Assembly (NCBI GenBank): GCA_041946825.1
Contig: JBHGBD010000003.1
Span: 62,001 to 126,000 of the forward strand
DNA from: CAZTHM01 sp041946825
GTDB lineage: Bacteria; Acidobacteriota; Terriglobia; UBA7540
DNA: 64,000 bases
Direction of reading: 5' to 3'
In this document: positions 15,270 through 24,332 of the stretch, one piece after another
Numbering within the stretch: position 1 is the stretch's first letter
How the letters are laid out: each line of letters opens with the position of its first letter
The notes under the pieces: generated by a model
The model's database searches: none
What the model was told of the DNA's origin: nothing
The model's input: only the letters and a program-made list of their open reading frames with translations
Translations under genes and position numbers: made by a program

Positions 15270-18046
15270 TGCACCTTCGTCACGCGAAAGCCGATGTAGG
15301 CCGCGCTCGGCGCGGTCTCGCCTGCTTTCGGATCCGCCGGCCGGTCGGCGCTGCCGCCGAGCGGTTTGCCCTGGCCGTCCTTATCCACCGCCCATTCGGC
15401 GATGTTGCCGCCCAGGTCGAAGACAGGTTCGTCTTCACCGCGGCCCTTGAAGCTGCCGACCTCTTTGACGAGCGGCGCCGCGCTGCCCAGTTCCTGGATT
15501 TTCGCTGCGAGCCGCGCCGCGTCTTCCGGATTGACGCTATAGCCCGCCCAGTAGTCAAGCGTGTTTTCGCCATCGTGGGCGGCCTTGTAGATGGATTCAA
15601 ATTCTTCAGCCCTGCCCAAGGCGTACTTCTCGCCCGTCAGTTTGCTGAGCCACGCACAATAGGCCTGGGCGTTGGCGAAGGGGATGCTGTTGGCGGGAAA
15701 GTTCTCCGTGCCCGGCTCGAATCGGTATTTCGGATCGAAGGCGGCGTACTGCGCGCGCGTCACCTCGAAGCGTCCGATCTCCTTGCCTTCGTATTTCACC
15801 ACCTCGGGAATCAGGACGCCTTTGAAAAGCAGGCCGTATTTTGTCCCCACCTTCCCGGCCTTGGCGCGCTTCAACGCCATGGCGAGCGGCGAATCATCTT
15901 TCAACGCTTCGTCGGTTTCGCCCGCGGGTTTGAAGAGGTACTTGTCGAACCACGCGAGTTCTTCCTCCACTTTGCGCCTGCGGTGGGAGATCTTCTTCAA
16001 GCCGTGCGGCTCGCCGGGGAAAACGATGAAGCGCACGTCGGGCCGCCCGAGCTGTTGGAGCACGCGGAAGTGCATCCAGGCCTGCGCGTGGCCGACGGCG
16101 CGGTCTTCCGTGCCGGAAAAAATGATGGTCGGCGTTCGAACCTTCCTGAACTCATACATTGGTGACTTGCGGATGTAGAGCTCGGGATCGTCGTACGGCG
16201 CCGCACCGAAGTAGTAGTTGTCGAACGCCGCACCGAAGGTGGTGTACGCCCAATCGCTGACCTGCTCGACGTCGCCGGCGCCGGCTGCGGCGACCTTGTA
16301 GCGCGTGTTGGCGACGGTCAGGGCGATGGTGAGGATGGCGCCGTTCGACCAGCCCATCGTCGCCAGGCGCTCGGGGTCCACGAGCCCGCGCGAAATCAGG
16401 TAATCGACCCCCTTCTCGATGTCGGGAACTTCCAGGTCGTAGTATCTTCCGCCGCCGATCGACTCGGCGAACTTGAGGCCGTAGTTCGAGCTGCCGTGAT
16501 AATTCGGCCGGAGCACGAAGGCCCCGCGCTGCGTGTAGAGATTCATCGGGTAGGCGTAATTATCGTCCCAGGCGTCGAAATCCGCGCCCAGCGGCCCGCC
16601 GTGGATCATTAGCACGAGCGGATATTTCTTTGCAGAGTTATAGTTCTGCGGATAATAGAGCATTCCCTCGACGTCCTCGCCGAGAGCGCCTTTCCAGCGC
16701 ACAACCTCGGTGCGTGCGGCGGGCTTCTTCTGGAATTTCGGATTCAGCTCGGTGACTGGCGCGCGGCCGGAGAGTCGGGCGCCGTCAAGCGACGCGCGGT
16801 ACCACTGCTCGGGCCGGCTGGCGGCGCTCGATTGATAGATGAGCGTTCTCCCATCCCTGCCCAGTTCGATGGCGAAAATGTTGTTGATGTCGTCGCCCTC
16901 GATCCACGCGCGGGACCAGCTTTCCCCCGAGCGTGTGTAACGCGCGAACTTGTAGCGCACTCCCGCAGCAAGCAGGGCGATGAAACCATCCGAGGTTGGC
17001 GCAAACGTGGCCTGGGAGTCGGACGCGAGATCGCTCTCCCAGTCGAGGTTCACGCGTTCCGCTTTCTTGGCGGCGAAATCGTAGTAGTAGAGACGGTTCG
17101 CCGTCGCCTGCAGATAGACCGGGTGCGTCGAATACGGCGCAACCGCGTAAAAGCCGTCGCCGGCGAGTGTCCAATGAATCTCGACGGGAACGACGCCTTC
17201 GGGAAGAATCCGTTTCGCCTGGCCCGTCGCGAGGTCGTAGAGAAATGTCGCAGGGCGCACTTTCTGGTCGAATTCAAAGCTCAGGCTTTGCTGCTGCACG
17301 GTCACGGCGTGCTTGCCGTCGGGGGAAACCTCGACGCTGTCGATCCAATCGTTGTTGTTCGAGAAGCGCGTCACGTCGCCGCTTTTGGCGTTAACCTTGA
17401 AGAGCCGCACGGGCGGCGTGTGCGGCCGGTCCTCGACGGCGACCGAGTCGTCCTTCTTCTCCTTTAGCTCGCGTTCGTAGAGCGTCAAGTCTTCCTCGGC
17501 GGCCATCAGGATGTTCTCGCCATCGATCCAGTCGAACGACTTGACGTTGCGCTCCAGGCGAGTCAGCGGCCAGGGCTCGCCGCCGCGCGGATTGATGAGC
17601 CAGATTTGAGTCTTGGGCTGTTCCTTGGCGGGTTCCTCCTCCTCATCATCCTTCGCCGGTTTCTTGGGCAGCGGACGTTCGCTGAGAAATGCCAGGAGCT
17701 TCCCGTCGCGCGACCAGCGCGGGTCCGTGTCCTTGTTCGGCCCGCGGGTGAGTTGGATTTCCAGTTTCTCAGTGAGGCTGGAGAGAAAGAGGTTTGAGAC
17801 CATCTCATCCTTGTCGGAGTCGGGGACGTGCTTCACGCAAACCACCCAGCGGCTGTCGGGCGAGATGCGGAAGTCCGTGGCACTCTCTGGCGCGATCACG
17901 TCTTCGGCCGTCCATGCGCTTTCCTTGCCGGCCTCCGCCGCAGGTGCCGCGCCTGACTGCACTGTCTGCGCCACGGCCACGTGCGTCACGAGCAACGTGG
18001 CGAAGAATACCGTCCCAACAATAAGCCGCTTGACTCTCTCGCCCAT
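15266..18046 (-). CDS. Exported S9 prolyl oligopeptidase fused to FGE-sulfatase-like domain
   Basis: 926 aa. GGAGGAAG precedes the ATG and a signal peptide is at about 1-26. A beta-propeller with TolB-like repeats (about 50-420, e.g. SPDSRWVVCVKHVPDSD) leads into an alpha/beta hydrolase (about 450-710) with nucleophile Ser in GWSNGA, Asp in SGTEDRAVG and His in GEPHGLKK. Such enzymes cleave peptides or acyl-amino acids. After about residue 740 comes an extra domain with EIGRFEVTRAQYAAF, NAQAYCAWLSKLTGEKY, DLGGNIAEW and YIGFRV, the fold of formylglycine-generating enzymes/SUMF1. The fusion is unusual. The C-terminal domain may be structural rather than catalytic. Confidence 0.9.
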   Translation of the reverse strand: MGERVKRLIVGTVFFATLLVTHVAVAQTVQSGAAPAAEAGKESAWTAEDVIAPESATDFRISPDSRWVVCVKHVPDSDKDEMVSNLFLSSLTEKLEIQLTRGPNKDTDPRWSRDGKLLAFLSERPLPKKPAKDDEEEEPAKEQPKTQIWLINPRGGEPWPLTRLERNVKSFDWIDGENILMAAEEDLTLYERELKEKKDDSVAVEDRPHTPPVRLFKVNAKSGDVTRFSNNNDWIDSVEVSPDGKHAVTVQQQSLSFEFDQKVRPATFLYDLATGQAKRILPEGVVPVEIHWTLAGDGFYAVAPYSTHPVYLQATANRLYYYDFAAKKAERVNLDWESDLASDSQATFAPTSDGFIALLAAGVRYKFARYTRSGESWSRAWIEGDDINNIFAIELGRDGRTLIYQSSAASRPEQWYRASLDGARLSGRAPVTELNPKFQKKPAARTEVVRWKGALGEDVEGMLYYPQNYNSAKKYPLVLMIHGGPLGADFDAWDDNYAYPMNLYTQRGAFVLRPNYHGSSNYGLKFAESIGGGRYYDLEVPDIEKGVDYLISRGLVDPERLATMGWSNGAILTIALTVANTRYKVAAAGAGDVEQVSDWAYTTFGAAFDNYYFGAAPYDDPELYIRKSPMYEFRKVRTPTIIFSGTEDRAVGHAQAWMHFRVLQQLGRPDVRFIVFPGEPHGLKKISHRRRKVEEELAWFDKYLFKPAGETDEALKDDSPLAMALKRAKAGKVGTKYGLLFKGVLIPEVVKYEGKEIGRFEVTRAQYAAFDPKYRFEPGTENFPANSIPFANAQAYCAWLSKLTGEKYALGRAEEFESIYKAAHDGENTLDYWAGYSVNPEDAARLAAKIQELGSAAPLVKEVGSFKGRGEDEPVFDLGGNIAEWAVDKDGQGKPLGGSADRPADPKAGETAPSAAYIGFRVTKVQ

Positions 18047-18148
18047 TCTTCCTCCCCGGTTTTAGAGCGGGAGATTGTACCTCACCTCTGTGCGATTGCG
18101 GACATCACATGCCGCAAGTTTCAGGTTTACGTGTACAATCCCGGCATC

Positions 18149-19210
18149 ATGAAAACCTATCGCATTGCGTTGATACCCGGTGACGGGATTGGGAAGGAAG
18201 TCGTGCCGGCGGGAGTGAAGGTTCTGGAAGCAGCGGCGAAAGAGTGCGCGCTGGCGTTTGAATCGTTCGCGTGGGGATGCGAGTACTACCTGCGGACGGG
18301 CCGCATGATGCCCGAAGGCGGGCTCGAACAATTGCGGCCGTTTGACGCGATCTATCTCGGGGCAATCGGGCATCCCACGGTGCCCGACCACGTCTCGCTG
18401 CGCGAACTCCTCCTCAAGATTCGTTTCGGGTTCGACCTCTACGTGAATCTCCGGCCCGTGGAAATTCTGCCTGGGCTCGAAACGCCTCTGCGCGGTCGCA
18501 CCGCCGCTGACATTAACATGCTCTTCATCCGCGAAAACACCGAGGGCGAATACTGCGGCCTGGGTGGGCGCTTCAAGCGCGGCACCCCGGACGAAGTGGC
18601 GATCCAGCACTCCGTCTTTACGCGCAAGGGAGTGGAACGCATCATTCGTTACGCCTTCGAGCGGGCGCGACGGCGGCCGCGCAAGCGCCTGGCGAGCGCC
18701 ACGAAGTCGAATGCCATGCAGTACACGATGGTGCTTTGGGACGAAGTTCTGCGCGCAGTGGCGAGGGAATACCCCGACGTGACCGTGGCCAACTACCACG
18801 TCGACGCCCTGGCGGCGCGAATGATTACCCATCCCCAATCGCTTGACGTTGTGGTGGGCTCAAACCTTTTTGCCGATGTTCTCACCGATATCGGCGGCGC
18901 GTTGCAGGGAAGCCTTGGGCTGGCGGTGAGCGCCAACTTGAATCCCACCGAGCGGCTCGGCCCGCCCATGTTCGAGCCGGTGCACGGCAGCGCGCCCGAT
19001 ATCGAAGGGCGCGGCATCGCGAACCCCATCGCCGCGATCTGGAGCGGGGCGCTGATGATGGAACACCTCGGCGAACCCGCGGTAGGAGCGCGCATCATGA
19101 ACGCCCTGCGCGCCGTCACCGGCGAGGGCCGCGTGCGCACCCCGGATCTGGGCGGGAAGAATACGACGGAGGAATTCACAGCGGCGGTGGTGAGCGCCCT
19201 CGGAAACTAG
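18149..19210 (+). CDS. Tartrate/D-malate-type isopropylmalate dehydrogenase family enzyme
   Basis: 353 aa from ATG 18149. The isocitrate/isopropylmalate dehydrogenase fold is clear: IPGDGIGKEV near the N-terminus, LFIRENTEGEYCG, and the metal/substrate block VVVGSNLFADVLTDIGGALQ. The segment YVNLRPVEILPGLETPLRGR favours the tartrate dehydrogenase/decarboxylase or D-malate dehydrogenase group over LeuB, and EPVHGSAPDI is generic. NAD-dependent oxidative decarboxylation in the cytosol is expected. There is no ribosome site; TACAAT lies nine bases before the ATG, so the message may be leaderless. It is convergent with the glycosidase gene. Confidence 0.85.
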   Translation: MKTYRIALIPGDGIGKEVVPAGVKVLEAAAKECALAFESFAWGCEYYLRTGRMMPEGGLEQLRPFDAIYLGAIGHPTVPDHVSLRELLLKIRFGFDLYVNLRPVEILPGLETPLRGRTAADINMLFIRENTEGEYCGLGGRFKRGTPDEVAIQHSVFTRKGVERIIRYAFERARRRPRKRLASATKSNAMQYTMVLWDEVLRAVAREYPDVTVANYHVDALAARMITHPQSLDVVVGSNLFADVLTDIGGALQGSLGLAVSANLNPTERLGPPMFEPVHGSAPDIEGRGIANPIAAIWSGALMMEHLGEPAVGARIMNALRAVTGEGRVRTPDLGGKNTTEEFTAAVVSALGN

Positions 19211-19225
19211 AGCGCCCTCACCCGC

Positions 19226-19266
19226 CCCCGATTTCATCGGGGCCACCCTCTCCCGGAGGGAGAGGG
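19226..19266. terminator. Double hairpin between convergent genes
   Basis: CCCCGAT-TTC-ATCGGGG at 19226-19242 is followed by an 8-bp stem CCCTCTCC/GGAGAGGG at 19246-19266. No T-run follows, so it is a bidirectional structural terminator at best. Confidence 0.5.
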
Positions 19267-19307
19267 CCACGCCTTGCGCGGTTATCCGCAGACCAGCTTG
19301 CCTTTTT

Positions 19308-19328
19308 GCTTCTGGCTTCTGACTCCTG
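19308..19328. repeat. Heptamer array, three units
   Basis: GCTTCTG, GCTTCTG, ACTCCTG in tandem, ending a few bases before the glycosidase stop codon. Period exactly 7. Confidence 0.6.
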
Positions 19329-19334
19329 CTTTCC

Positions 19335-21146
19335 TCACTTCAGTTCCAGAAACGTTACCCCATACCCCGGCAGGGTGATTTCGATCTGCGCTGCGGGGGT
19401 GATGGCTTGTGGGGTAGGCGGCAAGGCGGGATTGGTGCGCGCGTCGAGCGTGAGTTGTGTCGCCGAGGTGATCGAGCCCAGCGCGGAGACGTCCAGAAGC
19501 ACGGTGCGCGGATCGCCGGGGCCGTTGTTGTCGGTCGAGGCATGGACGGCGTGGTTGGCGATCATGACCACGTACTGATTATCGCTGGCGCGCAGGGTGG
19601 CGAGGATTTCGACGGTGGTGGAGTCCGACACATCCAGTTCCAGGATATCGGAGCGCTCAGGCGAGGGAAAGTAGCGCGCCAGCCAGTAATCCACCCAGTA
19701 GCTGAGATAAGGCTGCGCGGTGCCGCCATCCACTTCGCCGAACTGCCGGTCGGCGTTGAAGCCCCAGTGATGCAGCGCACGCGCACCGGCCTGCGACAGG
19801 CGCGAAAAGATCAGCGGGCGCCAGGCGGCGAAAAAGGCGCTCGACCCGCGCGGGTCGCTGACGAACGGCGTGCCGTTGCAGACGCTCGTGCCGTCGCTAG
19901 ACCAGTCGGCGTTGACGTTGTTCTCGGTTACCCACACAGGGACGTTGGCCAGCGCGGGCTTCGACTTGAGTTGCGAGTGGATGTAATTCACATGCTCGAC
20001 GAAGGTTGGAATCGTGTCGAGCACTTGCTGGTCGGAGTCCTGCTGGTTGCAGGATGAGTAGTAGTGCGTCGCGAGCACATCCACCGGCGCCCTGACGTTA
20101 TCCACAAACGCAGGCATGTATTGCTGCGGCTGGTCTCCCCAATCCGAAAGCTCCACGGCGACGAACTTGATGTTCGGGTCTTCGGCCTGCATCGCCGGCA
20201 CGACAACGTTGTACATGTCCACGTACTCCTGGGCCGTGAAGCCGTTGATGTTGGGTTCGTTGTAGATGCCCCAGTAGGTGATAGGCCAGGTCGAGGCGTA
20301 CTTCGAGACGTGGGTGTGGCCGTCGGCGTCGATGAAGCCGTCTTTGTTGTAGTACTTCACCAGGTTCGCGCAGTAGTCCGCGAACTCCTGGTAGGTCACA
20401 TCATTGAATCCCAATTGAGGATTGTTGGAGTTGTACATGAATGCCGGCCCCATGGCGATCTGATAGAGCGGGTTGTGATCCCCGGCCTCGAAAATCGGAT
20501 TCAAGATGCCATCGATGTAGGTGAAGTCCCAGGATGCCGCGGAAGTGGGCATGGCGCGGGTCTTCTGCGGGATATCGCGTTCGAGCACCTGCACGTTGAT
20601 GTGCTGCGACGCGAGACCGTCGAGCGTCTGCGTGGCTTCGGGGTGATTGATAAAGAAATCGTCGGTCCACGATGCCGGCTGGAACGACGTGGACATGAAC
20701 GTGTTGATCCACTCTGAGCTAAGCGAAGCTCTAACGCGCGCGACGATAGCGACAGTCAGCGAAAGGTTGGCGCTGCCGGTGGAGGCTCCGTCGCTCGCCC
20801 GGATCGTCACCGGGTAAGTTCCGGCGGCTCCACTTTGCGGGGCGGCAGTGAAGGTGACTTTGCCGGTGGTGCTTGCGCCCGGCGAATCGATTTCCGGCGT
20901 AACGCCCGGAGGCGCTGAAACCACGCTCAGATCAACGGAGCGGGTCGTGCCCGACGGCCGCGTCACCGTGACATCCACGGACGCAGGAGTTGTCCCATCC
21001 TGATAGATCGTCAACGTCCCGGGGGAGAGTGTCACGCCGATCGCCGGCGGCGGGGGATTCGAAGATTCAGCGCCTCCACCGCAAGATCCGGCGGCAAGAA
21101 TTAAGGAAATCATGGGAATCAGAACGAGGAGGAATCGAGCGCCCAT
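19335..21146 (-). CDS. Lipoprotein glycoside hydrolase, clan GH-A type
   Basis: 603 aa, with AAGGAG upstream of the ATG. A lipobox LAAGSC near residue 22 predicts a lipid-anchored protein. An Ig/BACON-like module (about 35-135, SPGTLTIYQDGTTPASVDV) precedes a TIM-barrel region. The proton donor is probably the Glu in YWGIYNEPNI and the nucleophile the Glu in VPVWVTENNVN, the strand-4 and strand-7 pattern of clan A glycosidases such as GH39-like enzymes. A small beta domain ends the protein. Substrate and exact GH family cannot be told by eye. Convergent with 18149-19210. Confidence 0.75.
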   Translation of the reverse strand: MGARFLLVLIPMISLILAAGSCGGGAESSNPPPPAIGVTLSPGTLTIYQDGTTPASVDVTVTRPSGTTRSVDLSVVSAPPGVTPEIDSPGASTTGKVTFTAAPQSGAAGTYPVTIRASDGASTGSANLSLTVAIVARVRASLSSEWINTFMSTSFQPASWTDDFFINHPEATQTLDGLASQHINVQVLERDIPQKTRAMPTSAASWDFTYIDGILNPIFEAGDHNPLYQIAMGPAFMYNSNNPQLGFNDVTYQEFADYCANLVKYYNKDGFIDADGHTHVSKYASTWPITYWGIYNEPNINGFTAQEYVDMYNVVVPAMQAEDPNIKFVAVELSDWGDQPQQYMPAFVDNVRAPVDVLATHYYSSCNQQDSDQQVLDTIPTFVEHVNYIHSQLKSKPALANVPVWVTENNVNADWSSDGTSVCNGTPFVSDPRGSSAFFAAWRPLIFSRLSQAGARALHHWGFNADRQFGEVDGGTAQPYLSYWVDYWLARYFPSPERSDILELDVSDSTTVEILATLRASDNQYVVMIANHAVHASTDNNGPGDPRTVLLDVSALGSITSATQLTLDARTNPALPPTPQAITPAAQIEITLPGYGVTFLELK

Positions 21147-21279
21147 GGGGGGCTCCTTGGCGCGAGGGCAGGGCAGGCGCAGATTACTCCCGCCATTCGC
21201 TTCAGGGCAAGAGACAGAAGGTCACTCTCGGGGGCAGTCGTCAATTCGACGAGGGCCGAGTTGCGTTCGCTCAGCGACC

Positions 21280-22257
21280 TTACGCGCCGACCTTCTTCAG
21301 AAGCGCCTGCAAGTTTCCCGCGAGGATCTTACGTTTCTGCTCGTCGCTGAGGAAGGCGTTTTCGATGCGCCCCAGCACGGTCGCGGGGCAGTTGATCGAG
21401 AAGTCGGACCCAAAAAGCACGCGGTCGTCGCCGATCGTCTTCACGGCGTACTCGAGCATGCCGACGCGGTCGTGGCCGTAGCCGGAAGTGTCGAGATAAG
21501 TGTTGGGGTGTTTCGCCACCGCGTCGATACGCTTGAAGATGTGGTCGTATTCGTGGTCGTCGCCGAAATGCGGAAAGACGATCGTCGCCTGCGGAAACTT
21601 CTGGATGATGTATTCCATCTCGCCAAGCTCCGTGTGGACGTCGAGGATCATGTTCATCTTCACCACCTGCTGGACCAGCATCTCGAATTCCTTGATGGTG
21701 TATTCGAATGGCGCCATGTAGTTGCACAGTTCGCCCACCCAGACGAAGCCCAGCTGCTTGTGGCAATCTTCGATCTCGCGCAGCGATTCGTCAATGAAGA
21801 GGGGATTCACGACGCACGCGCCAAGGAAGCGGCCTTTGTATTTCTCCGCGTATCGCGCCACCTCGCGGTTGCCGGCGATGAACTCGGCGGGCGTCTTGGC
21901 TTCCTGGCAGCGGACGGAGTTGATGATCCCACGCTGCACCCCGGTGCGGTCGAGGTACTTCGCGAACTCCTCGAAGGTCTTCGTGACGGGGTACCACTGC
22001 CAGACATTCCCGCTCTCGCTCGGGCAGTGCAGGTGCGCGTCGAAGACCTGACGCGGCGCGCGCCGCACCATCTTCGGGCCGCCGGGGCGGATGGGCTTCA
22101 GCTCAGGCGGTGCGCCGGGAATTCCCTGCGCGGAGTTGGCAGGGTTTTCGTGCTCGTGCCCGCGCGAGCTTGCGGCGGAAGCAAACGCCGGCAATCCCAG
22201 AAACGCAAAAGTCTTCCTGAGAAATTGCCGCCGCGGATGATGATGGATGTGGCTCAT
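21280..22257 (-). CDS. Tat-exported amidohydrolase (TIM-barrel metal-dependent hydrolase)
   Basis: 325 aa from ATG 22257, supported by AAGGAG upstream. The N-terminus RRQFLRKTFAFLGLPAFASA is a twin-arginine signal. The hydrolase domain starts with VFDAHLHCP (metal ligands His-x-His), has DVHTELGE and VFPHFGDDHEYDHIF in the middle, and ends with DDRVLFGSDFSINCP, where the last Asp is the usual catalytic ligand. It belongs to the amidohydrolase 2/decarboxylase-like group. Periplasmic action is inferred; substrate unknown. Confidence 0.83.
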   Translation of the reverse strand: MSHIHHHPRRQFLRKTFAFLGLPAFASAASSRGHEHENPANSAQGIPGAPPELKPIRPGGPKMVRRAPRQVFDAHLHCPSESGNVWQWYPVTKTFEEFAKYLDRTGVQRGIINSVRCQEAKTPAEFIAGNREVARYAEKYKGRFLGACVVNPLFIDESLREIEDCHKQLGFVWVGELCNYMAPFEYTIKEFEMLVQQVVKMNMILDVHTELGEMEYIIQKFPQATIVFPHFGDDHEYDHIFKRIDAVAKHPNTYLDTSGYGHDRVGMLEYAVKTIGDDRVLFGSDFSINCPATVLGRIENAFLSDEQKRKILAGNLQALLKKVGA

Positions 22258-22348
22258 GGAGTTTCTCCTTGTTGGACGCTGCGGCGAGGCTAACACGGAG
22301 GACCCAGACGGGCAATGACCGCGTGACCAATTTCTGACATTCCGGTGA

Positions 22349-22378
22349 TTGACAAACCTCGGTCGGTGCCGCTACTGT
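22349..22378 (+). promoter_or_regulatory. purD promoter, near-leaderless
   Basis: TTGACA at 22349-22354, 18-base spacer, TACTGT at 22373-22378. The ATG at 22389 would lie about four bases after the expected transcription start and no ribosome site is present, so translation is probably leaderless. Confidence 0.55.
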
Positions 22379-22388
22379 TACAGCCTCA

Positions 22389-23723
22389 ATGAAGATCCTT
22401 GTCATCGGTTCCGGCGGACGCGAGCACTCCCTCACGTGGAAGCTTCGCGAGAGCCCGCAAATGGAGGAGATTTACTGCGCGCCGGGAAATGCCGGCATCG
22501 CGCAGGAGGCGGAATGCATTTCGGTCGATGTCGCCCGCCCGCAGGACATCGTCGCGCTCGCCCAACAGCTGAAAGCGGACCTCACGGTGATTGGACCGGA
22601 AGCGCCGCTGGTCGGCGGCATCATCGACGAATTTGACCGCGCGGGGTTGTGGGCCATCGGACCCTCGAAGGCTGCGGCGCGTCTGGAAGCGAGCAAGATT
22701 TTCGCCAAACAATTCATGCAGCGCCACGGCATCGCGACGGCGCGGTTTGTGGTGGCGGAGAAATTTGACGACGCAATCAAGGCGCTGGCGGGATTCGGAT
22801 TGCCGGTCGTCGTGAAGGCCGACGGCCTGGCGGCGGGCAAAGGCGTGGTGGTGGCCCACACGTTCGAAGAAGCTGAGATGACCCTCATCCAGTTCATGAC
22901 TGAGAAAACCCTTGGGCCGGCCGGCGAGCGTGTCGTTATCGAAGAGGGCCTGAAAGGCGAGGAGTTGTCGTTTATTGTTTTGACCGACGGCCGCGGAGTC
23001 CTTCCGCTCGTCCCGACGCAGGACCACAAGGCGGTGTTCGACAACGACCAGGGCCCGAACACCGGAGGCATGGGCGCCTACAGCGCCGACTCCATTCTCG
23101 ACGAGGCGACTCGGGATTACATCCTGCGCACCATCGTCGCGCCGACGCTGGCGGGCATGGCGTCGGAGGGCTGCGCGTTTCGCGGCTTCCTCTACGTCGG
23201 GCTGATGATGACCCGCGACGGGCCGAAGGTTCTCGAGTACAACGTCCGCCTGGGCGATCCCGAAGCACAACCCATCATGATGCGGCTGCGCTCCGACATC
23301 GTCGAATTGTTCAAGGGCGTCCGCGAAGGGACGCTGGCCGCACTCGATGCCCGGTGGACTCCGAGCCCGTCAATCTGCGTCGTGCTTACCTCGCAGGGAT
23401 ACCCCGGCAAGCCGGAAGTGGGGAAGGTCATCACAGGCCTCGAGGCCGCGGAAGCCCAGGGCGGGGTCAAAGTGTTTCACGCCGGAACGGCGATGAGGGA
23501 TCATCAGCTACTGACTTCCGGCGGGAGAGTTCTGGGTGTGACTGCGACCGCGGCGGACTTACCCGGCGCCATCCAACAAGCCTACGCGGCTGTCGACAAA
23601 ATCCGATTCGAGGGAATGCACTTCCGTCACGACATCGGCGCCAAGGGAATTCGCAGGATCGATAAAACTCCCGGACGGAACGGCCGGGTGGCGCGACCCG
23701 CGCCGGGCTCGGTCAAAATCTAG
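22389..23723 (+). CDS. purD: Phosphoribosylamine-glycine ligase
   Basis: 444 aa, slightly longer than the usual 420-430. N-terminal MKILVIGSGGREHSLTWKL, the ATP-grasp region with VVVKADGLAAGKGVVVA, and LVPTQDHKAVFDNDQGPNTGGMGAY with EYNVRLGDPEAQ are all diagnostic. It catalyses the second step of purine synthesis, ATP-dependent joining of glycine to phosphoribosylamine, in the cytosol. purE follows 45 bases downstream and is surely cotranscribed. The basic C-terminal tail of about 20 residues is extra. Confidence 0.97.
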   Translation: MKILVIGSGGREHSLTWKLRESPQMEEIYCAPGNAGIAQEAECISVDVARPQDIVALAQQLKADLTVIGPEAPLVGGIIDEFDRAGLWAIGPSKAAARLEASKIFAKQFMQRHGIATARFVVAEKFDDAIKALAGFGLPVVVKADGLAAGKGVVVAHTFEEAEMTLIQFMTEKTLGPAGERVVIEEGLKGEELSFIVLTDGRGVLPLVPTQDHKAVFDNDQGPNTGGMGAYSADSILDEATRDYILRTIVAPTLAGMASEGCAFRGFLYVGLMMTRDGPKVLEYNVRLGDPEAQPIMMRLRSDIVELFKGVREGTLAALDARWTPSPSICVVLTSQGYPGKPEVGKVITGLEAAEAQGGVKVFHAGTAMRDHQLLTSGGRVLGVTATAADLPGAIQQAYAAVDKIRFEGMHFRHDIGAKGIRRIDKTPGRNGRVARPAPGSVKI

Positions 23724-23768
23724 CGGTTTGCAGGTCAGGGCAAGCAAGCAGCGCGGAGGAACAGAGAG

Positions 23769-24284
23769 ATGAGCGAGAAAGCGCGGCCGGTCGTCGGCAT
23801 CGTCATGGGCAGCGACTCGGATCTCGCGGTGATGTCGGAGGCCGCCGAGACCCTCAAGAAGTTCGGCGTGCCGTTCGAGATCGAGGTCAGCTCCGCGCAC
23901 CGCTCCCCCGTCCGCACGGCCGAGTACGCGCGCACGGCCATGGCGCGTGGCCTGAAAGTCATGATTATCGCGGCGGGTGGAGCTGCCCACCTGGGTGGCG
24001 TCATCGCGGCCGAGACGATCCTGCCGGTCATTGGCGTCCCGATCCCGAGCACTTCGCTCGCGGGACTGGATTCGCTTCTTTCGATCGTTCAGATGCCGGG
24101 CGGAGTGCCGGTAGCGTGCGTCTCCATCGGCAAGCCCGGGGCGGTCAACGCGGCCATCCTGGCCGTTCAGATTCTCGCCACGGCCGATGCGGCACTCGCC
24201 AGGAAATTGGCGGAGTATAAAGAAGACCTCGCACGCGGCGTGGCGGAGAAATCCGCCAAGGTCAAGCAGGCTTTCCCCGCTTAG
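23769..24284 (+). CDS. purE: N5-carboxyaminoimidazole ribonucleotide mutase
   Basis: 171 aa, class I PurE. VGIVMGSDSDLAVM, the SSAHRSP loop with catalytic His, AAGGAAHLGGVIAA and GLDSLLSIVQMPGGVPVA are the family signatures. It moves the carboxylate of N5-CAIR to give CAIR in purine synthesis; a PurK partner is not in this window. GAGGAA lies about ten bases before the ATG. Second gene of the purD operon. Confidence 0.97.
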   Translation: MSEKARPVVGIVMGSDSDLAVMSEAAETLKKFGVPFEIEVSSAHRSPVRTAEYARTAMARGLKVMIIAAGGAAHLGGVIAAETILPVIGVPIPSTSLAGLDSLLSIVQMPGGVPVACVSIGKPGAVNAAILAVQILATADAALARKLAEYKEDLARGVAEKSAKVKQAFPA

Positions 24285-24332
24285 TCTTCCCGCAGAAGGC
24301 GTAGCCAATCCATAGCGAGCTGAAGTCGCGCC

